Below are positions 36,997 through 46,773 of a DNA stretch of 64,000 bases, one piece after another (positions within the stretch are counted from its first letter, which is position 1; the number at the start of each line of letters is the position of its first letter). This DNA comes from Methylocystis sp. IM3 (GTDB lineage Bacteria > Pseudomonadota > Alphaproteobacteria > Rhizobiales > Beijerinckiaceae), in the NCBI RefSeq assembly GCF_038070105.1, contig NZ_JBBPBZ010000002.1:2058001-2122000 (forward strand), read 5' to 3'. The notes beneath the pieces were generated by a model that worked only from the letters and a program-made list of their open reading frames with translations, had not been told where the DNA came from and did not search any database. The translations under genes were made by a program, and so were the position numbers.

Positions 36997-38528
36997 CCGG
37001 CGCCATATTCGAGCCCGAGTTCGGGGTCTTCGCCGCCGATTACGACGCGGGGCGTCCGAGGCTGGTCGTCACGCGCCTCGTCGGCGATCTGGAGACTCCG
37101 GTCTCCGCCTATCTGAAGCTCTCGCGCGAGCGCGCCGGCTCGAGCTTCCTCCTGGAATCGGTAGAGGGCGGCGCGGCGCGCGGCCGCTATTCGATGATCG
37201 GCCTCGATCCGGACGTGATCTTTCGCGTCATCCGCGACCGGGCGGAGATCAACCGGGACGCACTCGCCGACCGCGACGCCTTCGTGCCCTGCGGCGCGGC
37301 GCCGCTGCTGGCGCTGCGCCAGCTCATCGCCGACTCCGCCATCCCCGCTTCGACGCTGCAATTGCCGCCCATGGCGGCGGGCGTCTTCGGCTATCTCGGC
37401 TATGACATGGTGCGCCAGATGGAGCGTCTGGCGCCCGCCAAGGAGGACAGGATCGGCGTGCCCGACGCGCTGATGCTGCGCCCGACCGTGATGGTCGTCT
37501 TCGACACGGTGCGGGACGAAATTTCCATCGTCACGCCCGTGCGTCCGCACGCGGGCGTGACGGCGAAAGCGGCCTATGAGGCGGCGCTCGCCCGTCTCGA
37601 CAGGGTGGTCGCCACGCTGGAGGCGCCGCTCGAACATCGCGACGCGGGCTGCGATCCGGCGCTTCTCGCGGAGGAGCCCGTCTCCAACACGCCCAAGCCC
37701 CGCTTCCTCGAAATGGTGGAGCGGGCCAAGGAATACATCCGCGCCGGCGACATTTTTCAGGTCGTGTTGTCGCAACGGTTCACGGCGCCCTTCGCCCTGC
37801 CCGCCTTCGCGCTCTATCGCGCCCTGCGTCGCGTCAATCCGGCGCCCTTCCTCTGCTTCCTCGATTTCGGGCAGTTCCAGATCGTTTGTTCGAGCCCGGA
37901 AATTCTCGTGCGCGTCGCGGAAGGCAAGGTCACGATTCGCCCTATCGCCGGCACGCGCTGGCGCAGCGAGAACAAGGCCGAGGACGAGCGTCTCGCCGCC
38001 GAACTGCTCGCGGACGAGAAGGAGCGCGCCGAGCATTTGATGCTGCTGGACCTCGGCCGCAACGACGTCGGCCGCGTCGCGCGCACCGGCACCGTGCGCG
38101 TCACCGACAGCTTCACGATCGAACGCTACAGCCACGTGATGCACATCGTCTCCAACGTCGAGGGCGAGCTGGATGGCGAGCGCTTCGACTGCATCGACGC
38201 GCTGGCCGCGGGCTTTCCCGCCGGAACGGTCTCGGGCGCGCCCAAGGTGCGGGCGATGGAGATCATCGACGAGCTCGAAACCGACAAGCGCGGCATCTAC
38301 GGCGGCTGCATCGGCTATTTCGGCTCGGCCGGGCAGATGGACACCTGCATCGTGCTGCGCACGGCGATCGTCAAGGACGGCAAAATGCATGTGCAGGCGG
38401 GCGCCGGCGTAGTCTATGACAGCGAGCCGGAATATGAAAACCGCGAATGCGTGAACAAGGCGAAGGCGCTGTTCCGCGCCGCCGAGGAAGCCGTTCGCTT
38501 CGCCGCCCGCGCGCGCCGGGGACAATGA
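36993..38528 (+). CDS. trpE: Anthranilate synthase component I
   Basis: A 511-residue chorismate-using enzyme that forms anthranilate, the first committed step to tryptophan. Family blocks are visible: LLESVEGGAARGRYS, VLSQRFTAPF, IAGTRWR, LLDLGRNDVGRV and GCIGYFGSAGQMDTCI. The start is GTG at 36993, overlapping the ppiD stop as GTGA. It works with TrpG (42240), but four unrelated genes separate the two here. Confidence 0.96.
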   Translation: MTGAIFEPEFGVFAADYDAGRPRLVVTRLVGDLETPVSAYLKLSRERAGSSFLLESVEGGAARGRYSMIGLDPDVIFRVIRDRAEINRDALADRDAFVPCGAAPLLALRQLIADSAIPASTLQLPPMAAGVFGYLGYDMVRQMERLAPAKEDRIGVPDALMLRPTVMVVFDTVRDEISIVTPVRPHAGVTAKAAYEAALARLDRVVATLEAPLEHRDAGCDPALLAEEPVSNTPKPRFLEMVERAKEYIRAGDIFQVVLSQRFTAPFALPAFALYRALRRVNPAPFLCFLDFGQFQIVCSSPEILVRVAEGKVTIRPIAGTRWRSENKAEDERLAAELLADEKERAEHLMLLDLGRNDVGRVARTGTVRVTDSFTIERYSHVMHIVSNVEGELDGERFDCIDALAAGFPAGTVSGAPKVRAMEIIDELETDKRGIYGGCIGYFGSAGQMDTCIVLRTAIVKDGKMHVQAGAGVVYDSEPEYENRECVNKAKALFRAAEEAVRFAARARRGQ

Positions 38529-38564
38529 CGCGGGGTTGCTGACGCGCCCCCCGAAGGACCGCTG

Positions 38565-39074
38565 ATGGCCGATCACAGCATTTACGATGACGGCGACGAT
38601 CCTTACCGGCCGATTCGCGTCGGCGATCCCGGACCTGCGGGCGATGCGGCCAAATGGGGCATGCTGCTGTCGCGCTTCATGCGGATCGTCGCGCTGTTCT
38701 GGCTCATGCAGGGCCTGATGCACTGGCGCATCGTGCTCATGGCCAAGCAGTCAATCTTCGACACAATGCCTCAGAACGCGGCTTTTGCGGTCATCTTCTT
38801 CGCCGTGCTCGATCTCGTCGCCGCTGTTGGCCTCTGGCTCGCGACGCCCTGGGGCGGCGTGCTCTGGCTGCTCATCGCCAGCGCGCAGATTTTCCTCACG
38901 CTCAGCATGCCGGGCTTTTTCGTCGGAGGTTATTGGCTGATCGGCGTCAATGCGCTTTTGATCCTCATGTATTTCGCCCTGACGTTCGAGGCCGGCCGCG
39001 ATGCGGACGCGCCGCGCCTGCGCGAGCGCCGCCGTCGCCGGGAAGCGCGCGCGCGCCCTGCCCCGCGCAAGTAA
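38565..39074 (+). CDS. DUF6163-type membrane protein
   Basis: A 169-residue protein with an acidic N-terminus (residues 1-30), about four hydrophobic spans between residues 35 and 145, and an arginine-rich C-terminal tail. It follows trpE at 37 bases and may be on the same transcript. I believe it belongs to a Rhizobiales family of unknown function (DUF6163) from the MLLSRFMRIVALFWLMQGL region and the position. No motif suggests an activity. Confidence 0.6.
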   Translation: MADHSIYDDGDDPYRPIRVGDPGPAGDAAKWGMLLSRFMRIVALFWLMQGLMHWRIVLMAKQSIFDTMPQNAAFAVIFFAVLDLVAAVGLWLATPWGGVLWLLIASAQIFLTLSMPGFFVGGYWLIGVNALLILMYFALTFEAGRDADAPRLRERRRRREARARPAPRK

Positions 39075-39089
39075 CTCCGGCGCGGTTAT

Positions 39090-40097
39090 TCACGGCGCCG
39101 CGAGGAAACATTCCAGAATAAAGAAATGATCCTCAAACATCTGCGCCCGCATGGGGCCGATGTCGCGCAACGGAACCCAACGCGCGCGGGCCGCGTCGTC
39201 GCCGCCGTGGATCTTCGGCAATTCCCCTGAGGAAAAATCGAAGAAAAAGGCGTTGGTGATGGTGCGCCCGCGCAGAGATCTTTGCGGATCGTCGAACACG
39301 ACGGAACCGCGCAGATGCGCAAGCAGCGTCGCATCCGGGAGCCCGATCGCCGTTTCCTCGCGAAGCTCACGAATGGCCGCGTCGCGCAGCGTTTCGTCCT
39401 GCTCCACAAAACCGCCCGGCAGCGCCCACAGCCCCCGCCCTGGATGATGCTTGCGTTCGACGAGCAGCACATGGCCCGAATGCGCGACGACGGCGTCGAC
39501 CGTGACGAAGACCGGCGGAAATGGCGCGCACGACCATGCGGCGCGATCCGCCTCGGTGACGCGATATTCTTCGAGGAGACGCGCAAAGGCTTCGGTTTGT
39601 CGAAACCTCGCGATGAAGTCTGAAACGGGCGCCGGCGCATGTTCCTCGAAGAACCGCAGCGCGTCCCGAGCGTCGGAGAAAAGCGCATCCCGAAACTCTT
39701 TCGCCGCAGGCGCCTGCGGCGCATCGACGGCGATACGCGTCCATTGCGGAAAAACCTGCGCCACGTCGCGCGCACAGAACAATGCAATGGATTGCCCCTC
39801 GCCTGCGGCGCGCGCGACCTGCGTCTGCGCCTCCGCCGTCCAGCGGTGCGCATTGTAGAGATGATCACGGAGCGGCAGAATTGTTACGCGCGCGGCGTCG
39901 GCTCCGAGCGCGGCCGCGATCATCTCAGCGCGTTCCTCGAAGCTCCAGGGATGCTGCGGCGTGCGCGCCCTTTCGGAGGAGCCGATGAGCGCGAGCGCGC
40001 GCGGCGCATGGCTGAGCGCCTGCTCGAGAACGGCGCAGTGCCCGAGATGAACAGGTTCGAAGCGGGCGATGAGAACCGCGAGATCATATGTCGCCAT
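39090..40097 (-). CDS. nadM: Bifunctional NMN adenylyltransferase / Nudix hydrolase
   Basis: A 335-residue two-domain protein. Residues 1-175 are a NadM-type nucleotidyltransferase with ARFEPVHLGH, the HxGH active site, and IGSSERARTP. Residues about 195-335 are a Nudix domain with the box GGFVEQDETLRDAAIRELREE split over its helix. Such fusions are known in bacteria: one half makes NAD from NMN, the other hydrolyses ADP-ribose-type compounds. The ATG at 40097 begins ATYDLAVLIARFEP. It is divergent from ldtR. Confidence 0.88.
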   Translation of the reverse strand: MATYDLAVLIARFEPVHLGHCAVLEQALSHAPRALALIGSSERARTPQHPWSFEERAEMIAAALGADAARVTILPLRDHLYNAHRWTAEAQTQVARAAGEGQSIALFCARDVAQVFPQWTRIAVDAPQAPAAKEFRDALFSDARDALRFFEEHAPAPVSDFIARFRQTEAFARLLEEYRVTEADRAAWSCAPFPPVFVTVDAVVAHSGHVLLVERKHHPGRGLWALPGGFVEQDETLRDAAIRELREETAIGLPDATLLAHLRGSVVFDDPQRSLRGRTITNAFFFDFSSGELPKIHGGDDAARARWVPLRDIGPMRAQMFEDHFFILECFLAAP

Positions 40098-40340
40098 CCT
40101 TCTTCCCTTCAAATTCCACAACTCTTAACAAAAGCCGCGGCGCCTCCCGGCGCGCCTGCGCCATTCGTTAGCAAAGCCTTCCCCGGCGCCTCTCATCAAT
40201 CGGATTTGATCGAACGCCTTTCGCTTTCAATTCAACTTTCATTCACCCAAAGCCGGCAAGTCTGGGTAAACGCGGGATTCAGGCTGTTGTTTAAACTCAA
40301 GTTCATTCGTGAGGAGATAATTTGAACCTATCAAGCAAGA

Positions 40341-40355
40341 GATGCGCGACGCATC
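40341..40355 (+). promoter_or_regulatory. Palindrome before ldtR
   Basis: GATGCG at 40341-40346 and CGCATC at 40350-40355 form a perfect inverted repeat with a 3-base centre, 18 bases before the chosen ldtR start. MarR-family proteins often bind such dyads in their own leader, so this is a candidate operator; by position it could instead be an RNA hairpin. Confidence 0.35.
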
Positions 40356-40373
40356 ATAACGATGGAGAAGAGG

Positions 40374-40892
40374 ATGAGCGCCGTGATGAAGACCCAGCCG
40401 GCCAGAAACGAAGCCGCAGCGGATCACGAGAGCGAGGTGCGCCCGGTCTATCTGGAGGCTCTGACCCTCGTCGAGCGTCTTCACCGCCGCCTCCTCGATG
40501 TCGTCAAGGACGAGTTTGACCGCCGCGACCGCACCGACGTCAACGCCGTGCAGGCGCTGCTGCTCTATAATATCGGCGACAGGGAGTTGACCGCCAGCGA
40601 ACTGCGCACGCGCGGCTACTACCTGGGCTCGAACGTGTCCTATAACGTCAAGAAGCTGGTCGACATGGGCTATCTGCATCACGCCCGCTCGCGCCTCGAC
40701 CGCCGCTCGGTGCGCATCAGCCTCACGCCGAAGGGCAAGGAAGTTCACGACATCGTCTCGCAGCTCTACGACAAGCACGTCGCCACGATCGAGCAGATCG
40801 GCGGCGTCTCCACCGAAGAGTTCCGCACCCTCAACCAGTCGCTCACCCGCCTCGAGCGCTTCTGGACCGACCAGATCCGTTATCGTCTCTGA
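40374..40892 (+). CDS. ldtR: MarR-family regulator LdtR
   Basis: A 172-residue winged-helix regulator. From RPVYLEALTLVERLHRRLLD to the terminal FWTDQIRYRL it follows the Rhizobiales LdtR pattern, with recognition region GYYLGSNVSYNVKKLVDMGY and wing SRLDRRSVRISLT. LdtR is known in relatives to control L,D-transpeptidase genes and stress tolerance. Of three nearby ATGs the one at 40374 is chosen because GGAG lies about six bases upstream. An L,D-transpeptidase gene occurs in this window at 48367, but control of it is only a guess. Confidence 0.8.
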   Translation: MSAVMKTQPARNEAAADHESEVRPVYLEALTLVERLHRRLLDVVKDEFDRRDRTDVNAVQALLLYNIGDRELTASELRTRGYYLGSNVSYNVKKLVDMGYLHHARSRLDRRSVRISLTPKGKEVHDIVSQLYDKHVATIEQIGGVSTEEFRTLNQSLTRLERFWTDQIRYRL

Positions 40893-40924
40893 AGTTACCT
40901 TTTACCTTTTCCTGTCGTAAACTT

Positions 40925-40964
40925 CGCCGGCGCGGCCTTTTGGCTTCGCCGGCGCCTTTGCTTT
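40925..40964 (+). terminator. Terminator-like hairpin after ldtR
   Basis: CGCCGGCG at 40925-40932 pairs with CGCCGGCG at 40947-40954, with an inner GCC/GGC around TTTT, followed by CCTTTGCTTT. It lies 32 bases after the ldtR stop. Confidence 0.5.
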
Positions 40965-41048
40965 AATAAGGCTCCGCTTCAGCCGTGCTGGCGTAATGGC
41001 TCGCCACGCCCTATGTCTTGACGAATACTTTACGCTGCGGAGTTCCTG

Positions 41049-42152
41049 ATGAGCTGGTCCTTTACGCTCGGCGCCTTCAAGGGAACGGCCGTACGAATTC
41101 ACATCACTCTGCTGCTGTTCCTGGCATGGATCGGCATGGCCGCCTTTCAACGCGGCGGCGGCGAGGCGGCGGGCCAGAGCGTGCTGTTCATCTCCGCTGT
41201 TTTCCTCTGCGTGGTGTTGCACGAGTTCGGCCATATTCTGACCGCACGGCAGTTTGGAATCGTGTCCACCGAGGTGACGCTGCTGCCCATCGGCGGCGTC
41301 GCCAATATGGACTCCATGCCGCAGAAGCCCTGGCAGGAATTGCTGATCGCCATCGCCGGCCCCGCCGTCAATATCGTGATTGCGGGGGTGTTGCTCGCCG
41401 TTTCCGGCGTGTTCGATCTCGGCGAGGCGGCGCAGATCGCCAACCCTTCTGTCAGTATCTGGGAGCGGCTCGCCGCAACCAACATCTTCCTGGCCGTTTT
41501 CAACCTGATCCCCGCTTTCCCCATGGATGGCGGGCGGGTGCTGCGGGCGGCGCTCGCCATGTGGGTCGGCCAGGCCAAGGCGACCACCATCGCCGCCAAT
41601 ATCGGGCAGGCGTTCGCCTTCCTGCTTGGTTTCGCGGGTCTTTTCGGCAACCCGATGCTGCTCTTCATCGCGATCTTCGTCTATATCGCCGCGGCGGGCG
41701 AGGCGCAGATGACGACAATGGCGGAGGCTGCGCGCGACATTCCTGCTGTCGACGCCATGGAGACCCGCATCGCCGCCATCGGGCGGGGCGCCACCGTCAG
41801 CGAGGCCGTGGAAATCCTGCTCGCGACCTCCCAGGATGATTTTCCGCTCGTCGACGCCATCGGCCGGCCCGCCGGGCTGCTGTCCCGCGCCGAAATCGTC
41901 GAGGCCCTGCGCGCCTCCGATCCCGCCGCGCCGGTCGCCCCCTTCGCCAGCAAGGAACTCGCGACCGTCGGCGTTCATGAGAATGTCGAGGCCGCCCTGC
42001 CCTCGCTCAACGCCGGCGCGCCCGTCGGCGTGGTGGACGCCGAAGGCCGGCTCGCGGGCCTGCTGACGCGTCAGTCGCTGGGCGAGATCATGATGATCCG
42101 CGAGGCGCGGCCGGGCTGGCGCATTCCGCGCCGGCAGATGGCGTCGCGCTAG
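41049..42152 (+). CDS. Site-2 protease family metalloprotease with CBS domains
   Basis: A 367-residue membrane protease of family M50. The zinc motif HEFGH is at residues 58-62 within a span, and the second metal ligand lies in NLIPAFPMDGGRVLRA near residue 160. About six spans cover residues 15-225; residues about 235-355 are a CBS-type pair (PAVDAMETRIAAI..., ATVSEAVEIL). Such enzymes cut membrane substrates, often anti-sigma factors, and CBS parts may sense nucleotides. The ATG at 41049 follows AGTTCCTG, with no strong ribosome site. The target is unknown. Confidence 0.87.
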   Translation: MSWSFTLGAFKGTAVRIHITLLLFLAWIGMAAFQRGGGEAAGQSVLFISAVFLCVVLHEFGHILTARQFGIVSTEVTLLPIGGVANMDSMPQKPWQELLIAIAGPAVNIVIAGVLLAVSGVFDLGEAAQIANPSVSIWERLAATNIFLAVFNLIPAFPMDGGRVLRAALAMWVGQAKATTIAANIGQAFAFLLGFAGLFGNPMLLFIAIFVYIAAAGEAQMTTMAEAARDIPAVDAMETRIAAIGRGATVSEAVEILLATSQDDFPLVDAIGRPAGLLSRAEIVEALRASDPAAPVAPFASKELATVGVHENVEAALPSLNAGAPVGVVDAEGRLAGLLTRQSLGEIMMIREARPGWRIPRRQMASR

Positions 42153-42239
42153 CCGTCCCGAAGCGCGGAAGGTTGCGCAACGCGGCCCCGCGGCCTATTG
42201 GATTTTCAAAGCAACGCCGCGAACGCGCCCGGAAGAAAC

Positions 42240-42854
42240 ATGTCCAATGTCACGCTGATCGACAATTACGACAGCTTCACCTTCAATCTGGTCCATTACT
42301 TCGGCCAGCTCGGGGCGAATGTCACGGTGCATCGGAACGATGCGGTTTCGGTCGCGGAGGTTCTCGCGGGCGGGCCGGACGCGATCGTTCTGTCTCCCGG
42401 TCCCTGCACGCCGCACGAGGCGGGCATCTGCATGGACCTCATCACCGCCGCCGCCGAGACCGTCCCGATCTTCGGCGTCTGCCTCGGCCACCAGTCGATC
42501 GGAGAGGTCTTCGGCGGCGAGGTCGTCCGCGCGCCCATGCCGATTCACGGCAAGATGGCCACCATCCTCCACCACGGCGACGCCGTTTTTCGCGGCATAG
42601 AAGGCCCGTTCCAGGCGACGCGCTACCACTCGCTCGTCGTCAAGCGGGAGACGCTGCCGGATTGCCTGCGCATTACCGCCGAGACGCCGGACGGGCTGAT
42701 CATGGCGCTGTCGCACAACAGCCTGCCGACCCATGGCGTGCAGTTCCACCCCGAGAGCATCACCTCTCAGCACGGCCACAAGATCCTGCGCAACTTCCTC
42801 GATCTGGCGCAGGAGTGGAACGAGGCGCGGCGCGGCCGGGCGAAGGTGGCGTAA
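42240..42854 (+). CDS. trpG: Anthranilate synthase component II (glutamine amidotransferase)
   Basis: A 204-residue class I amidotransferase that supplies ammonia to TrpE. The nucleophile C81 lies in GVCLGHQSIGE, and the His/Glu pair in VQFHPESI. The N-terminus LIDNYDSFTFNLV is typical. The ATG at 42240 follows GGAAGAAAC. It begins the trpG-trpD-trpC-moaC-moeA run. Confidence 0.96.
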   Translation: MSNVTLIDNYDSFTFNLVHYFGQLGANVTVHRNDAVSVAEVLAGGPDAIVLSPGPCTPHEAGICMDLITAAAETVPIFGVCLGHQSIGEVFGGEVVRAPMPIHGKMATILHHGDAVFRGIEGPFQATRYHSLVVKRETLPDCLRITAETPDGLIMALSHNSLPTHGVQFHPESITSQHGHKILRNFLDLAQEWNEARRGRAKVA

Positions 42855-42974
42855 GGCCCCGCCCTCGTCCGTCCCCGCTTCGCGGGAGAGCGAACGCTCA
42901 CGAACAGCAACGTCGCGGTGAAAATCCGCACCTTCTCCCGCTCCCGCGCGGCGGAGGGTTTGCGAGGGGGTAAG
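42855..42974 (+). repeat. Palindromic intergenic element between trpG and trpD
   Basis: 120 bases with GTCCCCGCTTCGCGGGAGA and, further on, CTCCCGCTCCCGCGCGGCGGAG, of the same pyrimidine/purine palindrome style as the elements around the restriction genes. It ends in the GAGGGGG ribosome-binding site of trpD. Confidence 0.45.
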
Positions 42975-43988
42975 ATGCAGGATTTCAGACCCTATATCGC
43001 CGCTCTTGCCGAAGGCGAGCCCCTCGCCCGCGAGGAAGCGCGGGCCGCCTTCGCGCTGATCCTCGAGGGCGCGGCGACGCCGGCGCAGCTCGGCGCTTTT
43101 CTGATGGGCCTGCGGATGCGCGGCGAGACGGTCGAGGAGATCATCGGCGCGGCGCAGGCCATGCGCGCCGTCATGAGCGCCGTCGAGGCGCCGCCCGGCG
43201 CGATCGACATCGTCGGCACGGGCGGCGACGGCGCCGGCACCTACAACATCTCGACCCTGGCCGCGATCATCGCCGCCGCAGCCGGGGCCGTCGTCGCCAA
43301 GCATGGCGGAAAGGCGTCGTCCTCGCGCTCCGGCGCCAGCGACGTTCTCGGCGAGCTCGGCGTCAAGGTGGGCATTGCACCCGCCGCCGCCACCGAGTGC
43401 CTGCACAGGGCGGGCCTCTGCTTCATGGCGGGGCCGACCCATCACCCCGCGCTGCGCCACGCGGGACCCGTGCGCGCGGAGCTCGGCGTGCGCACCATCT
43501 TCAACCTGTTGGGACCCTTGTGCAATCCGGCGCGGGTCGAGCGTCAGGCCCTTGGCGTCTATTCCCGCGACTGGCTGGAGCCGCTGGCCCGCGTCCTGCG
43601 GGAGCTGGGCTCGCGCCGGGTCTGGTTGCTCCACGGCTGCGACGGGCTCGACGAGGCCACCACGACCGGCGTGACTCACGTCGTGTCGCTCACGGATGGC
43701 GACATCCGCGCCTTCGACATCACGCCCGAGGACGCCGGCCTGCCCCGCGCCTCCGCGCAGGCGTTGGTCGGCGGCGATCCGGCCCACAACGCCCGGGCGC
43801 TGCGCGCCGTCCTCGCCGGCGAGAAGAACGCCTATCGCGACATCGCCGTCCTCAACGCCGCCATTGCGCTCGTCGTCGCCGAGCGCGCCGCCGATCTGCG
43901 TGAGGGCGCGGCCCTGGCCGCGACGGCGCTGGACTCGGGCGCGGCGGCGGCGACGCTCGAGGCGCTCGTCAAGCATTCGAACGCCTGA
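42975..43988 (+). CDS. trpD: Anthranilate phosphoribosyltransferase
   Basis: A 337-residue enzyme that joins anthranilate to PRPP. Family motifs: [18 protein letters not shown] (PRPP binding), [21 protein letters not shown] and [19 protein letters not shown], then [13 protein letters not shown]. The ATG at 42975 has GAGGGGG five to six bases upstream; an in-frame ATG at 42918 lies within the repeat element. Its product goes to TrpF, which is not in this window, then to TrpC. Confidence 0.97.
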   Translation: MQDFRPYIAALAEGEPLAREEARAAFALILEGAATPAQLGAFLMGLRMRGETVEEIIGAAQAMRAVMSAVEAPPGAIDIVGTGGDGAGTYNISTLAAIIAAAAGAVVAKHGGKASSSRSGASDVLGELGVKVGIAPAAATECLHRAGLCFMAGPTHHPALRHAGPVRAELGVRTIFNLLGPLCNPARVERQALGVYSRDWLEPLARVLRELGSRRVWLLHGCDGLDEATTTGVTHVVSLTDGDIRAFDITPEDAGLPRASAQALVGGDPAHNARALRAVLAGEKNAYRDIAVLNAAIALVVAERAADLREGAALAATALDSGAAAATLEALVKHSNA

Positions 43989-44095
43989 AGGGCTCTGGAC
44001 GCGACTTTCTCCGGGATAGGATTGCAGGCCGCGATCGGCTATGCAGGTAATGAATCAGCGGCGGGCGCGAGCGCGCCTCCTTCAGGCCTGAACAC

Positions 44096-44887
44096 ATGAC
44101 TGATATTCTCGACCGAATCGAAGCCTACAAGCGCACCGAGATTTCCGAGGCCAAGGTGCGCATGCCGCGCGCGACTCTCGAGCGCAAGGTGCGCGACCAC
44201 GATCCGCCGCGCGGCTTTGTCCATGCGATCGAGGAGAAACTCAATCAGCGGCGCATCGCCCTGATCGCTGAAATCAAGAAGGCGAGCCCGTCGAAAGGCT
44301 TGATCCGCGAAGATTTCGACCCGCCGAAACTGGCGAAAGCCTATGAAAAGGCCGGCGCCGCCTGCCTCTCGGTCCTGACCGACGGCCCGTCCTTCAAGGG
44401 CAAGCTCGAAGATCTGGAGGCCGCGCGCAAGGCGACGCATCTCCCCGCGATTCGCAAGGATTTCCTCTTTGATCCCTATCAGGTCTTCGAGGCGCGCGCG
44501 TTCGGCGCCGACTGCATCCTCATCATCATGGCCGCCGTGAGCGACGAGGAGGCCAAGGCGCTAAACACCGCCGCCCATGATCTGCGGATGGACGTGCTGG
44601 TGGAAATCCACAACGAGCGCGAACTCGATCGCGCGCTCGCTCTCGAGACGCGGCTCATCGGCGTCAACAACCGCAATCTCCACGATTTCAAGGTGTCTCT
44701 CGAGGTGAGCGAGCGCCTCGCGGAAAAAATTCCCCGGGACAAGATCGTCGTCGCCGAAAGCGGCATTGCGACCCATGACGATTGCCTGCGGCTGGAGAAG
44801 TCCCACATCTTCACCTTCCTCGTCGGCGAAAGCCTGATGCGGCAGGACGATGTCGAGGCGGCGGCGCGCAAGCTGCTGAACGGCTGA
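44096..44887 (+). CDS. trpC: Indole-3-glycerol phosphate synthase
   Basis: A 263-residue TIM-barrel enzyme making indole-3-glycerol phosphate. The catalytic lysine lies in [12 protein letters not shown], with further active-site sequence [33 protein letters not shown] and VAESGI. The start follows a 107-base spacer after trpD that holds no gene. moaC follows at 18 bases. Confidence 0.97.
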   Translation: MTDILDRIEAYKRTEISEAKVRMPRATLERKVRDHDPPRGFVHAIEEKLNQRRIALIAEIKKASPSKGLIREDFDPPKLAKAYEKAGAACLSVLTDGPSFKGKLEDLEAARKATHLPAIRKDFLFDPYQVFEARAFGADCILIIMAAVSDEEAKALNTAAHDLRMDVLVEIHNERELDRALALETRLIGVNNRNLHDFKVSLEVSERLAEKIPRDKIVVAESGIATHDDCLRLEKSHIFTFLVGESLMRQDDVEAAARKLLNG

Positions 44888-44905
44888 GATCGGCGCGGCC
44901 GTCCC

Positions 44906-45388
44906 ATGACCAAACTGACGCATCTCACCGCGACGGGCGACGCACATATGGTCGACGTCTCGGCCAAGGCCGACACGAAACGCGTCGCGCGGGCGCGCGG
45001 GCGCGTGGCGATGGCGCCCGAGACGCTTGCGCTCGCCCTTTCGGGACAGGCGAAGAAAGGCGACGTTTTCAGCGTCGCGCGCATCGCCGGCATCATGGCG
45101 GCCAAAAAGACGAGCGACCTCGTTCCGCTCTGCCATCCCCTGCCCCTCGCCAGCGTCTCCGTGGAGATCACGGCGGACGAAACGCTCCCCGGCCTGCAGG
45201 TGGAGGTCGAAGCGGCCGTCACCGGCAAGACCGGCGTGGAGATGGAGGCGCTCACTGCCGTCTCCGTGGCCTGCCTGACGATCTACGACATGCTGAAAGC
45301 CGCCGACCGCGCCATGCGCATCGAGGGCGTGGAGCTGGTCGAGAAACAGGGCGGCAAGAGCGGCCACTGGCGCAGAGACGACGACTGA
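44906..45388 (+). CDS. moaC: Cyclic pyranopterin monophosphate synthase
   Basis: A 160-residue enzyme acting with MoaA to build cyclic pyranopterin monophosphate, the first molybdenum-cofactor intermediate. MoaC blocks are clear: [41 protein letters not shown] and [17 protein letters not shown]. It sits between trpC and moeA, as is usual in Rhizobiales. Confidence 0.97.
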   Translation: MTKLTHLTATGDAHMVDVSAKADTKRVARARGRVAMAPETLALALSGQAKKGDVFSVARIAGIMAAKKTSDLVPLCHPLPLASVSVEITADETLPGLQVEVEAAVTGKTGVEMEALTAVSVACLTIYDMLKAADRAMRIEGVELVEKQGGKSGHWRRDDD

Positions 45389-45432
45389 GGCCCCTGGAGC
45401 CCCTCGCTGGTCCAGTTCAAACGGAAGACTCA

Positions 45433-46650
45433 ATGGCGGACAACAAGCTTCTCTCGGTCGACGAGGCCCTCGCGCGCGTGCTTTCGGGCGCGGCGCGGTT
45501 GGGCGAGGAAGAGGTCGCGCTCGCCAGGGCGCGCGGGCGCAGGCTGTCGCGCGATCTCGTCGCGAAACGGACGCAGCCGCCGGTCGATGTCTCCGCCATG
45601 GACGGCTACGCCGTCCGCTCTTCCGATCTGGCGGCCGGGCCGGTGCGGGTCGTCGGCGAGAGCGCGGCCGGCCATGGCTATGACGCCGCGCTCGAGCCCG
45701 GCGAGGCCCTGCGCATCTTCACCGGCGCGCCGACGCCGGACGGCGCCGACGCCATTCTGTTGCAGGAGGACGCCGAAGTCGCGGACGGCCTCGTGACGGC
45801 GAAGGAAGCCGCGACGCCGGGTCAGCACATCCGCACGGCCGGGCTCGACTTTCGCGCGGGCGCGCCGGGGCTCTTCGCCGGCGCGAAGCTCGGCCCCGCC
45901 GAACTGGCGCTCGCCGCCGCGATGAACCATGCGGCCCTCCCCGTCGCGCGCCGCCCGCGCGTCGCGATCATCGCCTCGGGCGACGAACTCGTGCCGCCGG
46001 GCGCGGAGCCCGGCCCCGCGCAGATCATCGCCTGCAACAGTTTCGCCGTGGGCGCGATCGCCGAAGAGGCGGGCGCGGAAGTGATCGACCTCGGCATTTT
46101 CCGCGACGATCTCGACGAGCTCGAGCGGGGAATCGCGCTCGCCCGAGAGGCGCGGGCCGATGTGCTCGTGACGCTCGGCGGCGCGTCGGTCGGCGACCAC
46201 GACCTGCTGCGCCCGGCGCTGGCGCGTCAGGGCATGACGCTCGATTTCTGGAAAATCGCCATGCGGCCCGGAAAGCCCCTGATCTCCGGCCGGCTCGGCG
46301 CGGCGCATATTCTGGGTCTCCCCGGAAATCCCGTGGCGTCCATCGTCTGCGCGCTCGTCTTCCTGGCGCCGCTGCTGCGCGCGCTTCAGGGCGATCCCGA
46401 CGCCGCCGCCGACCGGACCGAGACGGCCGTCGCGGGCGCGGACCTTCCCGCCAACAAGGGCCGGCGCGACTACATGCGCGCGCGTCTGTCGCGCGACGCC
46501 GCCGGCCGTCTCGTGGCGACGCCGCAGCCCATGCAGGATTCCTCCCTCCTGACTGAGCTTGCGCAGTCGCAGGCGCTCCTCATCCGCGAGCCCGGCGAGC
46601 CGCCGGCGCCTGCCGGGTCGCCCTGCAGGATCATGCGCCTGCCGGGGTGA
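45433..46650 (+). CDS. moeA: Molybdopterin molybdenumtransferase
   Basis: A 405-residue enzyme that inserts molybdate into adenylylated molybdopterin. Motifs: VDVSAMDGYAVRSSD near the N-terminus, IFTGAPTPDGADAI, and VTLGGASVGDHDLLRPAL with GLPGNPVASIVCALVF toward the end. The ATG at 45433 begins ADNKLLSVDEAL. Follows moaC by 44 bases. Confidence 0.96.
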   Translation: MADNKLLSVDEALARVLSGAARLGEEEVALARARGRRLSRDLVAKRTQPPVDVSAMDGYAVRSSDLAAGPVRVVGESAAGHGYDAALEPGEALRIFTGAPTPDGADAILLQEDAEVADGLVTAKEAATPGQHIRTAGLDFRAGAPGLFAGAKLGPAELALAAAMNHAALPVARRPRVAIIASGDELVPPGAEPGPAQIIACNSFAVGAIAEEAGAEVIDLGIFRDDLDELERGIALAREARADVLVTLGGASVGDHDLLRPALARQGMTLDFWKIAMRPGKPLISGRLGAAHILGLPGNPVASIVCALVFLAPLLRALQGDPDAAADRTETAVAGADLPANKGRRDYMRARLSRDAAGRLVATPQPMQDSSLLTELAQSQALLIREPGEPPAPAGSPCRIMRLPG

Positions 46651-46654
46651 TCTC

Positions 46655-46679
46655 GGCCCTCCCCTTTGCCGGGAGGGCC
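46655..46679 (+). terminator. Hairpin after moeA
   Basis: Perfect 9-bp stem, GGCCCTCCC at 46655-46663 and GGGAGGGCC at 46671-46679, with a 7-base loop, five bases after the moeA stop. There is no T run. It shares the CCTCCC/GGGAGG style of the dispersed palindromes. Confidence 0.5.
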
Positions 46680-46773
46680 ATCCGGCCGTGACTTTGGCGG
46701 CGCAAGATGGCAAAGAGGCCCGACGACGCGCTGTCCCAGAATCATTCAGAAGCGCCACGGAGCTTTCGCCGCA

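Noticed and set aside
36702..38723. 673-codon minus-strand frame opposite trpE
   Set aside because: Shadow of trpE; no motif.
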